Origin: Modestobacter lapidis | GTDB taxonomy: Bacteria; Actinomycetota; Actinomycetes; Mycobacteriales; Geodermatophilaceae | DNA: 64,000 nt | Assembly: GCA_019779905.1 (NCBI GenBank) | Contig: JABAKE010000002.1 | Location: 62,001 to 126,000, forward strand | Direction of reading: 5' to 3' | Part shown: positions 17,057-27,628 of the stretch, piece after piece | Layout of the letters: every line of letters starts with the position of its first letter | How positions within the stretch are numbered: position 1 is the stretch's first letter | The notes under the pieces: generated by a model | What the model was told of the DNA's origin: nothing | What the model saw: the letters and a program-made list of their open reading frames with translations, nothing else | The model's database searches: none | Program-made: the position numbers and the translations under genes

Positions 17057-17407
17057 TCATCGCTCCGACCCGGCGTCGAACGCGGCACGCAGCCGCGCCG
17101 GGGCGCGCTGCCGCCACGCCTCGGTGAGCAGTTCGGCCAGCTCGGCGCGGTCGATCGCGGCCAGCTGGACGACGACCATCGTGGAGTTGCGGTAGTGGTG
17201 CGGCACCGAGAAGACCTCCGGGCGCTCGGCGGCCAGCCCGGTGTTCTCGCCGGGGGACAGCCGGATGGCCACCCAGTCCTCCTCCGGGGGCATCGAGGCG
17301 AAGACCTTGTCGCGCACCCGCAGGCAGGCCATGTCCCAGGCCGGGCGCTCGGTCGCCGCCGGCAGGGCGAGCGCGATGGCGCGGACGTCGTCCGGGGTGG
17401 CGGGCAT
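17057..17407 (-). CDS. MmcQ/YjbR family protein
   Basis: 116 residues. The sequence pattern (IALALPAATERPAWDMACL; KVFASMPPEEDWVAIRL; ELLTEAWRQRAPARLRAAF) matches the MmcQ/YjbR family, a CyaY-like small alpha/beta fold often labelled DNA-binding but with no proven role. Length is normal. It is transcribed divergently from the Eis-like gene across a 146-base gap and convergently with the response regulator, only six bases away, so it is probably monocistronic. Confidence 0.8.
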   Translation of the reverse strand: MPATPDDVRAIALALPAATERPAWDMACLRVRDKVFASMPPEEDWVAIRLSPGENTGLAAERPEVFSVPHHYRNSTMVVVQLAAIDRAELAELLTEAWRQRAPARLRAAFDAGSER

Positions 17408-17553
17408 GGTCAGTCACCGCCGCCCGGAACGGTGCGCGGTGCCCCGATCGGTCGCTGTCCGGTCATGGCGCGATGGTGGCAGGCGGCACCGACAGGACGG
17501 CCCCCGGCGGAACTGGTTGGCGGATCGTCGTCCCCTGCCGGTAGACAGCTGCC

Positions 17554-18795
17554 GTGGCCGATCCCGAGCACCCGCTGCGTCCCGTCACCGCCGAGGAGTG
17601 GCCGCGGTTCATCCGCGCCATGTCCCACGTGTTCGGTCAGGACCCAGCGGGCCCGTACGCCGACGTGCCCTCCCCGGTCGCCGAGCTGGACCGCTCGCTG
17701 GCGCTGTTCGACGGCGACCAGGTGGTGTCCACCGCCGGCATCTACTCCCGGGAGCTGACGGTGCCCGGCGCGGTGGTGCCGGCGGCCGGGATCACCTGGG
17801 TCACCGTCGCCCCCACCCACCGCCGCCAGGGCGTGCTGACCGCGATCATGCGCCGCCAGCTCGACGAGCTGCACGAGCAGGAGCGGGAGCCGGTCGCCGC
17901 CCTGTGGGCGGCCGAGTCGTCGATCTACGGCCGGTTCGGCTACGCACCGGCCAGCTGGCGCGGTGGCTGGACGGGCACGGCCGAGCGGCTGCGGCTGCGG
18001 GCCGACGTCGACTGCGGCACCGGGCGGGTCCGGCTGGTCGAGCTCGAGGAGTTCCGGCCGGCCGCCGCGGCGGTCCACGAGCGGGTGCGCCGGTTCGTGC
18101 CGGGCGACCTGGCCCGGGACGACCGCTGGTGGGACCGCCTGCTCCGTGACGATCCCGATCAACGGGCCGGCGGCAGCGCGCGGCGGCACGTGCTGCACAC
18201 CGAGGCCGACGGCGAGATCACCGGATTCGCCACCTACCGGGTGCGCCCCGGGTGGACCGACGGCGGTGAGCCCGACGGCACGCTGCACGTCGGCGAGGTC
18301 CGCGCGCAGACACCGGCCGGCTACGCCGCGCTGTGGCGCTATCTGCTGGGCATCGACCTGGTCCGCACCGTGCGGGCGCACATGGCCCCCGCCGACGACC
18401 CGCTGCGGTTCCTGCTCGCCGACCCGAGGGCTTGGCACGCCCAGCCCTCCGACGCGCTGTGGGTGCGGCTGGTCGACGTCGGCCGCGCCCTGTCGGCCCG
18501 CCGGTACCCCGCCCGGATCGACCTGGTCGTCGAGGTGCGCGATCGTTTCTGCGACTGGAACGACGGGCGCTGGCACCTGTGGGGGCATCCGGCCGGCGCC
18601 TTCTGCGACCGCACCGACCGCGACCCGGACATTGTGCTGGGCATCGAGGAGCTCTCCGCGGTCTACCTCGGCGGGGTCTCGCTGGCCACGCTGCAGGCCG
18701 CCGGCCGGGTGACCGAGGTCAGCCCGGGCGCGGTCACGCTGGCCTCGACGGCGTTGTCCTGGCCGGTGTCGCCGTGGTGCCCGGAGGAGTTCTAG
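17554..18795 (+). CDS. Eis-like GNAT N-acetyltransferase
   Basis: 413 residues from GTG 17554. The N-terminal GNAT domain contains VSTAGIYSRELTVPG, GITWVTVAPTHRRQGVLTA (acetyl-CoA pyrophosphate loop) and AAESSIYGRFGYAPA. A middle region with a second GNAT-like fold and a C-terminal sterol-carrier-like segment (VVEVRDRFCDWNDGRWHLW) complete the three-part Eis architecture, and the protein ends in the usual free carboxylate region (SPWCPEEF). Eis proteins acetylate amines of aminoglycosides and peptides from acetyl-CoA. The physiological substrate here is unknown, and resistance should not be assumed. Confidence 0.85.
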   Translation: MADPEHPLRPVTAEEWPRFIRAMSHVFGQDPAGPYADVPSPVAELDRSLALFDGDQVVSTAGIYSRELTVPGAVVPAAGITWVTVAPTHRRQGVLTAIMRRQLDELHEQEREPVAALWAAESSIYGRFGYAPASWRGGWTGTAERLRLRADVDCGTGRVRLVELEEFRPAAAAVHERVRRFVPGDLARDDRWWDRLLRDDPDQRAGGSARRHVLHTEADGEITGFATYRVRPGWTDGGEPDGTLHVGEVRAQTPAGYAALWRYLLGIDLVRTVRAHMAPADDPLRFLLADPRAWHAQPSDALWVRLVDVGRALSARRYPARIDLVVEVRDRFCDWNDGRWHLWGHPAGAFCDRTDRDPDIVLGIEELSAVYLGGVSLATLQAAGRVTEVSPGAVTLASTALSWPVSPWCPEEF

Positions 18796-18805
18796 CCCCG
18801 GCCGC

Positions 18806-19291
18806 TCAGGGGGTGGTGGTGGGGAACCCGCCGGCCGGGCGGTGCCGGTCGCGCTCGTAGTCGGCGATCAGCCCGATCCGCCGGACGTGCCGCTCCTCCT
18901 CGCTGAACGGGGTGGCCAGGAAGACCAGCACCAGCTCGGTGGCCTCCTCGACGCTGTGCTGCCGGCCACCGATGGCGACCACGTTGGCGTCGTTGTGCTG
19001 CCGGGCCAGCTCCGCGGTCTCCCGGTTCCAGGCCAGCGCGGCGCGCACGCCGGGGACCTTGTTCGCAGCGATCTGCTCACCGTTGCCCGACCCGCCGATG
19101 ACCACGCCCAGGCTGCCGGGCTCGGTGACCACCCGTTCGCCCACCTCGAAGCAGAACGGCGGGTAGTCGTCGGAGGCGTCGTACTCGAAGGCGCCGCAGT
19201 CGACCGGCTCGTGGCCGGCATCCGCCAGCGCCCGCAGCAGCTGGGCCTTCAGATCCAGTCCGGCGTGGTCGGTGCCGAGGAAGACGCGCAT
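18806..19291 (-). CDS. rpiB: Ribose-5-phosphate isomerase B
   Basis: 161 residues. It begins MRVFLGTDHAGLDLK, with the phosphate-binding GGSGNGEQIAANK loop at about residues 66-78 and the ARQHNDANVVAIGGR segment. Glu72 occupies the place used as catalytic base in the mycobacterial-type enzyme, which lacks the Cys of the E. coli type. It interconverts ribulose 5-phosphate and ribose 5-phosphate in the pentose phosphate pathway. Length is normal. It is divergent from the DUF429 gene, 26 bases away, and convergent with the Eis-like gene, 10 bases away. Confidence 0.92.
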   Translation of the reverse strand: MRVFLGTDHAGLDLKAQLLRALADAGHEPVDCGAFEYDASDDYPPFCFEVGERVVTEPGSLGVVIGGSGNGEQIAANKVPGVRAALAWNRETAELARQHNDANVVAIGGRQHSVEEATELVLVFLATPFSEEERHVRRIGLIADYERDRHRPAGGFPTTTP

Positions 19292-19317
19292 GGTCCCGAG
19301 TCTGTCAGGCTCCCCGG

Positions 19318-19995
19318 GTGGCGGTGCTCGGGGTCGACGGCTGGCGGAGCGCCTGGGTGGGGGCCCTCCTCGAGGGCCGGACGGTGCGCCTGCTGGCGCT
19401 GCCGGACGCCGCCGCGGTGCTCGCCGTCCCCGGCGTGGACGTGGTCGGGATCGACATGCCGATCGGGTTGTCCGAGGACGGCGCCCGGGCCTGCGACATC
19501 GTGGCGCGGCGGTTGCTGGCCCGGGCCGGTGCCGCGAGCTCGGTCTTTCCCACGCCGGTGCGGGCGGTCCTGGCCACCGACGACTACGCCGAGGCCCGCG
19601 CCCTGTCCCGAGCCGCCACGTCTCCCCCGCGGGCGCCGTCAGCGCAGGCGTTCATGCTGGTGCGCGCCATCCGCGACCTCGACGACGCCCTCGGCGACCC
19701 GCCGACCGACCGGGTCGTCGAGGTGCACCCCGAGCTGGCGTTCCGCGACGGGCTCGGTGGCGTCACCGACCGCAAGGGGACGGCCAGCGGGAGCATGCAG
19801 CGGCTGACGGCGCTGCGTACGGTGATGGAGGTCGAGACGGCGCTGGCCGACGCCCCACCCCGGGTGCCGCTGATCGACGCGCTGGACGCCTGCGCGGCGG
19901 CCTGGTCGGCGCAGCGACTGGCCGCGGGCCGCGCCGAGTGCGTCGGTGACGGCACGAGGGACAGCCGCGGCCGGCCGATGCGGATCTGCTGGTGA
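19318..19995 (+). CDS. DUF429 domain protein
   Basis: 225 residues from GTG 19318. The start AVLGVDGWRSAWVGALLEG and the GIDMPIGLSEDGARACD motif are typical of DUF429, an RNase H/actin-like fold with conserved acidic residues. EVHPELAFRDGLGG follows, as in the family. No biochemical role is established for DUF429. It lies 34 bases ahead of the metallo-hydrolase gene on the same strand and is probably co-transcribed with it. Confidence 0.8.
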   Translation: MAVLGVDGWRSAWVGALLEGRTVRLLALPDAAAVLAVPGVDVVGIDMPIGLSEDGARACDIVARRLLARAGAASSVFPTPVRAVLATDDYAEARALSRAATSPPRAPSAQAFMLVRAIRDLDDALGDPPTDRVVEVHPELAFRDGLGGVTDRKGTASGSMQRLTALRTVMEVETALADAPPRVPLIDALDACAAAWSAQRLAAGRAECVGDGTRDSRGRPMRICW

Positions 19996-20029
19996 TCACC
20001 GCTGCGCCGGGGAACCCGGCGGCTTCCCC

Positions 20030-20782
20030 GTGACCGGCTGGCGGGAGGTCGGCGACCAGGTGTACGTCCGCCGGCACACCGACCTGGACCTCAACTGCGG
20101 CCTGGTCGTGGGGACGAGCGGCTGCCTGGTGGTCGACACCGGCGCCCACCTCGGGCAGGGGCAGGACCTGGCCGACGCGGTCCGGGCGGTCACCCCCCGT
20201 CCGTGGACGGTGGTCAACACCCACGCCCACTACGACCACTGCTTCGGCAACGCCGCCTTCCGGCCGGCCGCGGTCTGGGGGGCGCGGGGCTGCGCCGCGT
20301 CCCTGCGCGCCGACGGTGAGCAGCAGCGCCGCACGGTGGCCGCGGAGCTGCGCGCGGCCGGCGACCCGGGCGCCGACCGGGTGGCCGCGGCGCCGATCGA
20401 CCCGCCCGACTCCCTGGTCGATGCCGTGACCCTCCTGGACGTGGGTGGCCGCACGGTGACCCTGACGCATCCGGGTCGCGGGCACACCGACGGCGACCTG
20501 GTGGTCGCCGTCGACGACGTCCTCTTCGCCGGCGACCTGGTCGAGGAGGGCGCACCGCCGGCGATGGAGGACGCCTTCCCGCTGGAGTGGCCGGCCACGC
20601 TGACCGCCGTGCTCGGGCAGGTCCGCGGAACCGTCGTCCCCGGGCACGGCGACGTGGTCGGCGCCGCCTTCGTCGCCGGCCAGCGCGACGAGCTCGCCCT
20701 CCTCGCGGACTGGCTCACCGGCCGGACGGCAGAGCTCCCGTTCGACGAGCCGACCCGGCGGACGGCGCGTTCCCGGCTCTGA
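20030..20782 (+). CDS. MBL-fold metallo-hydrolase
   Basis: 250 residues from GTG 20030 (MTGWREVGDQVYVRRHTD); the frame is open further upstream but only as a shadow of the DUF429 gene. The zinc-binding signature HAHYDHCFGN and the later metal residues in HPGRGHTDGDLV, FAGDLVEEG and VPGHGDVV are all present, so a dinuclear metal site is likely. The ordering resembles small-thioester or quinol-type hydrolases of the superfamily, but substrate cannot be assigned. It converges with the SDR gene, three bases from its stop. Confidence 0.82.
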   Translation: MTGWREVGDQVYVRRHTDLDLNCGLVVGTSGCLVVDTGAHLGQGQDLADAVRAVTPRPWTVVNTHAHYDHCFGNAAFRPAAVWGARGCAASLRADGEQQRRTVAAELRAAGDPGADRVAAAPIDPPDSLVDAVTLLDVGGRTVTLTHPGRGHTDGDLVVAVDDVLFAGDLVEEGAPPAMEDAFPLEWPATLTAVLGQVRGTVVPGHGDVVGAAFVAGQRDELALLADWLTGRTAELPFDEPTRRTARSRL

Positions 20783-20785
20783 CCC

Positions 20786-21553
20786 TCAGGCCAGCCGGCG
20801 CACCAGCGGCAGGGGCAGCACGCGGAGCAGCCCGGCCACCGGCCGCCACGGCCACTCGGGCACGTAGGCGCGCACCGGCTCCCGTTCGATCGCCGCGGTC
20901 AGCGCGGCGACCCCGGTCGCGAGGTCGACGGTGAGCGGCCCGCGGCGACCCACGTTGATGTCGGTCTCGATGAACCCCGGGTGCACCGTGGTGACCCGGA
21001 TGGCACGGGTCGCCGGGTTCCCGAGCAGGTCGGCGCGGATGCCCTCGGCGAGGACGGCGCCCGCCGCCTTGGACGTGGCGTACGCCGTCCGGGTGTTTCC
21101 CATGCCGCGCACCCCGGCGACCGAGGAGATGACCACCAGGTGCCCGCTGCCCTGGGCGCGGAACAGCGCGACGGCGGCCTCGCAACAGGCGTGGGTGCCC
21201 AGCACGTTGGTGACCAGCACCTGGCGGTTGGGCCGCGCCCGGCCGGTGCCGACCGGGGCGCCCTTGCCGAGGCCGGCGTTGGCGACGAACCGGTCGACGC
21301 CGCCCAGCTCGGCGGCCAGCCGGGGTACGACCGTGGCGACGGCGTCGGGGTCGTCGACGTCCACCTGACCGATGACGACGCGGATGCCGGGGTGGGCGGC
21401 CAGCAGCTCGTCGCGGAGCTGCTCGAGCAGGTCCAGCCGGCGGGCGACCAGGGCGAGATCGCGGCCCCGCGCGGCGAAGGCCTGGGCCATCCCGCGGCCG
21501 AGGCCGGCGCTCGCGCCGGTGATGAAGATTCGCTGACGGACAGGGTGCGGCAC
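20786..21553 (-). CDS. Short-chain dehydrogenase/reductase
   Basis: 255 residues from GTG 21553 (VPHPVRQRIFITGASAGLG). The Rossmann motif TGASAGLGRG near residue 12, the NAG motif (VANAGLGKG), the catalytic Ser in VVISSVAGV and the YATSK active-site pair are in place. It should be an NAD(P)-dependent oxidoreductase. A hydrophobic, basic C-terminus (RPVAGLLRVLPLPLVRRLA) suggests peripheral membrane contact, as in several lipid-modifying members. It follows the nitroreductase-like gene on the same strand, separated by one copy of the intergenic stem-loop repeat. Confidence 0.85.
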   Translation of the reverse strand: MPHPVRQRIFITGASAGLGRGMAQAFAARGRDLALVARRLDLLEQLRDELLAAHPGIRVVIGQVDVDDPDAVATVVPRLAAELGGVDRFVANAGLGKGAPVGTGRARPNRQVLVTNVLGTHACCEAAVALFRAQGSGHLVVISSVAGVRGMGNTRTAYATSKAAGAVLAEGIRADLLGNPATRAIRVTTVHPGFIETDINVGRRGPLTVDLATGVAALTAAIEREPVRAYVPEWPWRPVAGLLRVLPLPLVRRLA

Positions 21554-21582
21554 CCACCCAGGATGCCGCACCCCGTCGCGGC

Positions 21583-21642
21583 GGCCCCGCTGCAGGGGCC
21601 CGCCGCGAGCTTGCGAGTGGCGGGGGGCAGCGGGGTCCTTCT
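21583..21642 (-). repeat. Intergenic stem-loop repeat, copy 1 (after the Rv2466c-like gene)
   Basis: About 60 bp beginning directly after the stop codon of the gene at 21643-22308. Read with that gene it runs AAGGACCCCGCTGC, inner stem, loop CACTCGCAAGCTCG, inner stem, GCAGCGGGGCC. The outer stem pairs CCCCGCTGC with GCAGCGGGG. Three further copies are at 28903, 35878 and 41124, all in the same position and orientation relative to the preceding stop. Confidence 0.8.
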
Positions 21643-22308
21643 TCAGTGGGTGCCGGTGAGCTCGAGGGCGTCGGCCGGGATGGAGTCGAGGTCGGGACCG
21701 GCGGTGCGGGTCCGCTTGAGCTCCCAGAAGTCGGGCAGGTTGGCCAGCAGGACGGCGCCGTCGAAGGCCTTGCCGGCGTCCTCCCCGGTGGGCACCTTGC
21801 TGATCACGGGGCCGAAGAAGGCCACGCCGTCGATGTGCATGACCGGTGTGCCGACGTCGTCGCCGACCGGGTCCATGCCCTCGTGGTGGCTCTTCTCCAA
21901 CGCGGCGTCGTAGTCGGTGGATCCGGCGACGTCGGCCAGCTCGGCGGGCAGGCCGACCTTGGCCAGCGCGGGAACGATGATGTCCTCGATCTCCAGGCCG
22001 TCGTGGTGCCGGGCGATGCCCATGGCGGTGTAGAGGTCGCCGAGCACGCCCTCGCCGTGCTGCTGGGCGGCGGCGACCGCGACCCGGACCGGGCCGATCG
22101 CCTTGGCCATCATCTCCTGGTACTCCGGGGACAGGTCGCGCCCGCGGTTGAGCACCGCCAGGGACATCACGTGCCAGTGCAGGTCGATGTCGCGGACCTT
22201 CGCCGCCTCGAGCACCCAGCGGCTGGTGAGCCACGCCCACGGGCACAGCGGGTCGAACCAGAAGTCGACGCGGGCCTTCACGGGGGTGCTCTGCACTGCC
22301 TCGGTCAT
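21643..22308 (-). CDS. DsbA-family protein like mycothiol-dependent nitroreductase Rv2466c
   Basis: 221 residues from ATG 22308. The thioredoxin-like start [18 protein letters not shown] and the inserted helical domain match the Rv2466c family, described in mycobacteria as a mycothiol-dependent reductase. The active site here is CPWA: Cys22 is kept but the second cysteine is Ala25, pointing to a one-cysteine, mycothiol-linked mechanism. It is divergent from pepN across 159 bases and is followed by a copy of the stem-loop repeat. The longer open frame to 23718 is antisense to pepN and not coding. Confidence 0.8.
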   Translation of the reverse strand: MTEAVQSTPVKARVDFWFDPLCPWAWLTSRWVLEAAKVRDIDLHWHVMSLAVLNRGRDLSPEYQEMMAKAIGPVRVAVAAAQQHGEGVLGDLYTAMGIARHHDGLEIEDIIVPALAKVGLPAELADVAGSTDYDAALEKSHHEGMDPVGDDVGTPVMHIDGVAFFGPVISKVPTGEDAGKAFDGAVLLANLPDFWELKRTRTAGPDLDSIPADALELTGTH

Positions 22309-22467
22309 CGGTGGTGCTCCTCGTCCTCGTTCGTCGGTCGGGCCGGTCGGGCACCGGCCGGAGTGGTACGCCGCAGCCAGCAAGGCCCACCTCCGGCGGG
22401 GCATTCCCGCAGCCCCGCTCCGGGTGCACCGGGCGAGTTCGTCGGCGGGTCGTGGGAACCTCTTCCG

Positions 22468-25017
<2,550 letters not shown>

Positions 25018-25036
25018 GCACCCGCGCGGTCCCACG

Positions 25037-25066
25037 GCCCCGCGACGCCGCCCGGCGTCGCGGGGC
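25037..25066 (+). terminator. Stem-loop after pepN
   Basis: A perfect 13-bp inverted repeat, GCCCCGCGACGCC and its complement, with a 4-base loop, starts 20 bases after the pepN stop. No T-run follows, as is usual for high-GC actinobacterial terminators. Confidence 0.65.
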
Positions 25067-25171
25067 TCGTGCGTTCCCGGCCCTGCCCCCGCGGGGCGTT
25101 GTCCCTGCACCGGCTACTCCGGCCGCACACCTGGCCGAGTAGGGGCCAACGCTTCCGCGGCGGCGGCGGAA

Positions 25172-25229
25172 CCAGCCACCGGCTCTCGGAGACACGAGAG
25201 CCCCGCACCCGGCCAGCCACCGGCTCTCG
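25172..25229. repeat. Duplicated 17-mer around a hairpin, mutually exclusive stems
   Basis: The 17-mer CCAGCCACCGGCTCTCG occurs at 25172-25188 and 25213-25229. Between them lies CGAGAGCC (25195-25202), which can pair with GGCTCTCG of either copy (25181-25188 or 25222-25229). It sits between the convergent pepN and DUF5130 genes, so the simplest role is a two-way terminator. Confidence 0.6.
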
Positions 25230-25250
25230 TCAGACCGTGGGGCCGTGGTC

Positions 25251-25700
25251 CTAGTGGTGGTGGCGGTTGGACGGGTGCCCGGCAGCGTCGGAGAGCTGGC
25301 GCAGGCCGTTGATGATCGCGCCGACCAGGTCTCCCGAGGCGAGCCGGCCGGTCATGGAGAGGACGGCGAGTGCGCAGGCCCGGTCGGGCAGCCGGCGGGC
25401 GGCGGCGGTGCCGGTGACGATCTCCAGCACCCGCTGGCCGGGCGAGAGGGCGACCAGCACGCTGTTGCTCGGGTCCGCCCCCGACCGGCCGTGCATCTCC
25501 TCGGCCGTCGTGCGGGTGTCCGAGCCGAGATCACCGACGTAGAGGGTGATGAACAGCCCGGTCTCCCGGGAGGACATGGTGAGCGCCTCGTCGATCCGCG
25601 CCAGGTCGCGGAAGGAGAAGGGCCCTTCGTGGGTCTCGTCGGTGACCGAGCCGAGGCTCTCGCGGGTGGCGCTCGCGCCGTCGGGATTCTGCTGCGACAT
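25251..25700 (-). CDS. DUF5130 family protein
   Basis: 149 residues if ATG 25700 (MSQQNPDGAS, with GGAGG ten bases ahead) is the start; ATG 25757 would add 19 residues. The core (FSFRDLARIDEALTMSSRE, LFITLYVGDLGSDTR, LVALSPGQRVLEIVTG) matches DUF5130, a family related to TPM-type domains and common next to cytochrome oxidase genes in actinobacteria. It ends in a histidine-rich tail (NRHHH). Its neighbour on the same strand, 8-65 bases upstream depending on start, is ctaJ. Function is unknown. Confidence 0.7.
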   Translation of the reverse strand: MSQQNPDGASATRESLGSVTDETHEGPFSFRDLARIDEALTMSSRETGLFITLYVGDLGSDTRTTAEEMHGRSGADPSNSVLVALSPGQRVLEIVTGTAAARRLPDRACALAVLSMTGRLASGDLVGAIINGLRQLSDAAGHPSNRHHH

Positions 25701-25764
25701 CAGGGCGGTGCCTCCGCGGGGCGTGGGGTCGTGGGCGGTGCCGGCTGCGGTGCTCATCGCCGGC

Positions 25765-26085
25765 TCACCAGGTTCCGCGGGCGCCGCCGGCGGCGGTGCG
25801 CCTCGGTGCGGCCAGCTCGTGCGGCTGCCCACCGATGGACCGGGCCGTGGCGCCGAGGCCCGGCCGGCCGGAGCCGTCGGCGTGCTCGTCGCCGTGCCCA
25901 CCGGCGTGGACGCCGGCGGCCTCGGGGTGCGGCTCGTACCAGACCGCCTCGTGCTCCCAGGGCTGCCCGGGGCGGTAGCGGGTCTTGTCCTTGCCCCGGC
26001 CGGGGAGAAGCGTCAGCGCGGCGAACACGAGGAAGATGGCCAGCGGGATGACGCCGTAGATGAGCACGGTCTCGATCACGGGCAT
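25765..26085 (-). CDS. ctaJ: aa3-type cytochrome oxidase accessory subunit CtaJ
   Basis: 106 residues with one N-terminal membrane helix (IYGVIPLAIFLVFAALTLL), then the conserved RGKDKTRYRPGQPWEHEAVWY stretch typical of CtaJ, the small subunit of the actinobacterial aa3 oxidase. The C-terminal half (HAGGHGDEHADGSG onward) is a His/Gly-rich low-complexity tail, longer than the minimal family. It is a membrane protein of the respiratory supercomplex. No other oxidase subunits are in this window. Confidence 0.75.
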   Translation of the reverse strand: MPVIETVLIYGVIPLAIFLVFAALTLLPGRGKDKTRYRPGQPWEHEAVWYEPHPEAAGVHAGGHGDEHADGSGRPGLGATARSIGGQPHELAAPRRTAAGGARGTW

Positions 26086-26094
26086 GGCGGCAAT

Positions 26095-27561
26095 CTACCG
26101 GGGCCGCTGATCACCGGCCCGCGCAGCCGGTCGCCACGCCGGTGGGTGCCGGTGCACCCACGGCCGGGCCTCCTCGAGCTGGGCGGACAGGCTGATCAGG
26201 GTCACCTCGTCCGCCGGGCGGCCCACCAGCATCGTGCCCACGGGAAGCCCGTCGGCGGTCCACCACAGCGGCACGCTGACGGCCGGCTGGCCGGTCACGT
26301 TGTAGACCGCCGGGAACGCGGCGTAACGCGCCTGCCGCTCGAAATCCGCGGCCCCGTCGCCGTCGAACCAGCCGAGCGGGCGCGGCGGCAGCGTGCAGAT
26401 CGGGGCGAGCAGGACGTCGTAGCCACTGGTCGACTCGATGAACCGGCGGGCGAAGAGCCGCAGCGTGAACATCGCCTCCATGGCGTCCCTCGCGCTCAGC
26501 GCCAGGCCGCGGTCGCGCAGGAACCTGGTCAGCGGCCGCAGTTGCGCCACCGCCGCGGCGGGCACCGGCAGCGTCGTTGCCGACAGCGCCCAGGCCACCT
26601 CGAACGCCCCGAACACACCCGGGGTCAGCGGTGGGCCCGGCAGGTCCGCCACCTCGTGGCCGAGGCCGGCCAGCAGCGTCGAGGCGTCCTCGAAGGCGGC
26701 GCGCACCTCCGGGTCGATCTCGGCCCCGGGCATGCCGGGGTCGAGGTACCGGCCCACCCGCAGCCGGCCCGGCGGGCGGTCGGCGGCGCCGAGGAACGTC
26801 TCCCCCGGCGGCAGCGGCGGCGCCCAGAACGGGTCGCCGGTCACCGGCCCGGCCATCGCGTCGAGCATCGCCGCGGCGTCCCGGACGGTGCGGGCCAGCG
26901 ACCCCTGCACGCCCAGCCCGGTCACCTCGGAGTTGTAGGGCGCGTTGCTGACCCGGCCGCGGCTGGGCTTGATGCCGAACAACCCGTTCACGCCGGCCGG
27001 GATGCGGATGGAGCCGCCGCCGTCCGAGCCCTGCGCGAAGGGCACCATCCCGGCGGCCACCGCGACCGCCGCGCCGCCGCTGGAGCCGCCGGCCAGCCGG
27101 AAGGGATCCCACGGGCAGCGGGCCGGGCCCACCAGGTCGTTGTCGGTGTAGCAGGGAAAGCCGAACTCGGGGGTGTTGGTCTTGCCCAGGCTGATCGTCC
27201 CGGCCGCGGCGAGGGCGGTGACCACGGCGTCGTCCACGTCGGGGACGAAGGCGGACAGCACCGCGGAACCGAACGTCGTCCGCACGCCGGCGGTGTTGTT
27301 GAGGTCCTTGATCGCGGTCGGGACGCCGTGCAGCGGCGGGAGGTCGCCGCCGGCCAGGACCGCACGGTCGGCCACGGCGGCCGCGGCACGGGCCCGCCCG
27401 GGGGTGACCGTGAGGAAGGCGCCGAGCTCTGCGTCGAGGGCCTCGACCCGGCCGAGGGCGTGCTCGACCAGCTCGGTGGGGCTCACCTCCCGGGCGCGGA
27501 CGGCGGCAGCCTGCTCCAGGGCGGTGAGGTCGTGCAGCTGCGTCCCGGGCGAGGAGGTCAC
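26095..27561 (-). CDS. Amidase signature family hydrolase
   Basis: 488 residues from GTG 27561. The Ser-cisSer-Lys machinery is complete: catalytic Lys in [13 protein letters not shown], the glycine/serine stretch [17 protein letters not shown], and [13 protein letters not shown]. It should hydrolyse an amide to a carboxylate and ammonia. The family is broad, so the substrate is unknown. It is divergent from kynureninase over 67 bases that contain a 32-bp palindrome only 14 bases from this start, hinting at shared control. One shared theme could be tryptophan-derived amides (formylkynurenine or indole compounds), but this is speculative. Confidence 0.85.
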   Translation of the reverse strand: MTSSPGTQLHDLTALEQAAAVRAREVSPTELVEHALGRVEALDAELGAFLTVTPGRARAAAAVADRAVLAGGDLPPLHGVPTAIKDLNNTAGVRTTFGSAVLSAFVPDVDDAVVTALAAAGTISLGKTNTPEFGFPCYTDNDLVGPARCPWDPFRLAGGSSGGAAVAVAAGMVPFAQGSDGGGSIRIPAGVNGLFGIKPSRGRVSNAPYNSEVTGLGVQGSLARTVRDAAAMLDAMAGPVTGDPFWAPPLPPGETFLGAADRPPGRLRVGRYLDPGMPGAEIDPEVRAAFEDASTLLAGLGHEVADLPGPPLTPGVFGAFEVAWALSATTLPVPAAAVAQLRPLTRFLRDRGLALSARDAMEAMFTLRLFARRFIESTSGYDVLLAPICTLPPRPLGWFDGDGAADFERQARYAAFPAVYNVTGQPAVSVPLWWTADGLPVGTMLVGRPADEVTLISLSAQLEEARPWVHRHPPAWRPAARAGDQRPR

Positions 27562-27574
27562 GGCCGGACGCTAA

Positions 27575-27606
27575 CCGGAGGGCTTCCGGTACCGAAAGCC
27601 CTCCGG
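27575..27606. promoter_or_regulatory. 32-bp palindrome between amidase and kynU, candidate shared operator
   Basis: Two 16-base arms, the left starting CCGGAGGGCTT and the right ending AAGCCCTCCGG, form a palindrome with no spacer and one mismatch, centred on GGTACC. It lies 14 bases from the amidase start and 22 bases from the kynU start. In a divergent promoter region an uninterrupted palindrome suggests an operator; a REP-like repeat is the alternative. Confidence 0.5.
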
Positions 27607-27628
27607 AGGAGCAGGAGAGGATGGCGGC

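Noticed and set aside
17554-18795. Aminoglycoside resistance from the Eis-like gene
   Set aside because: The family is broad and core to actinobacteria; resistance cannot be inferred from sequence alone.
21646-22467. N-terminal extension of the aminopeptidase frame (274 codons)
   Set aside because: It is antisense to the Rv2466c-like gene; the family N-terminus and length fit the GTG at 22468.
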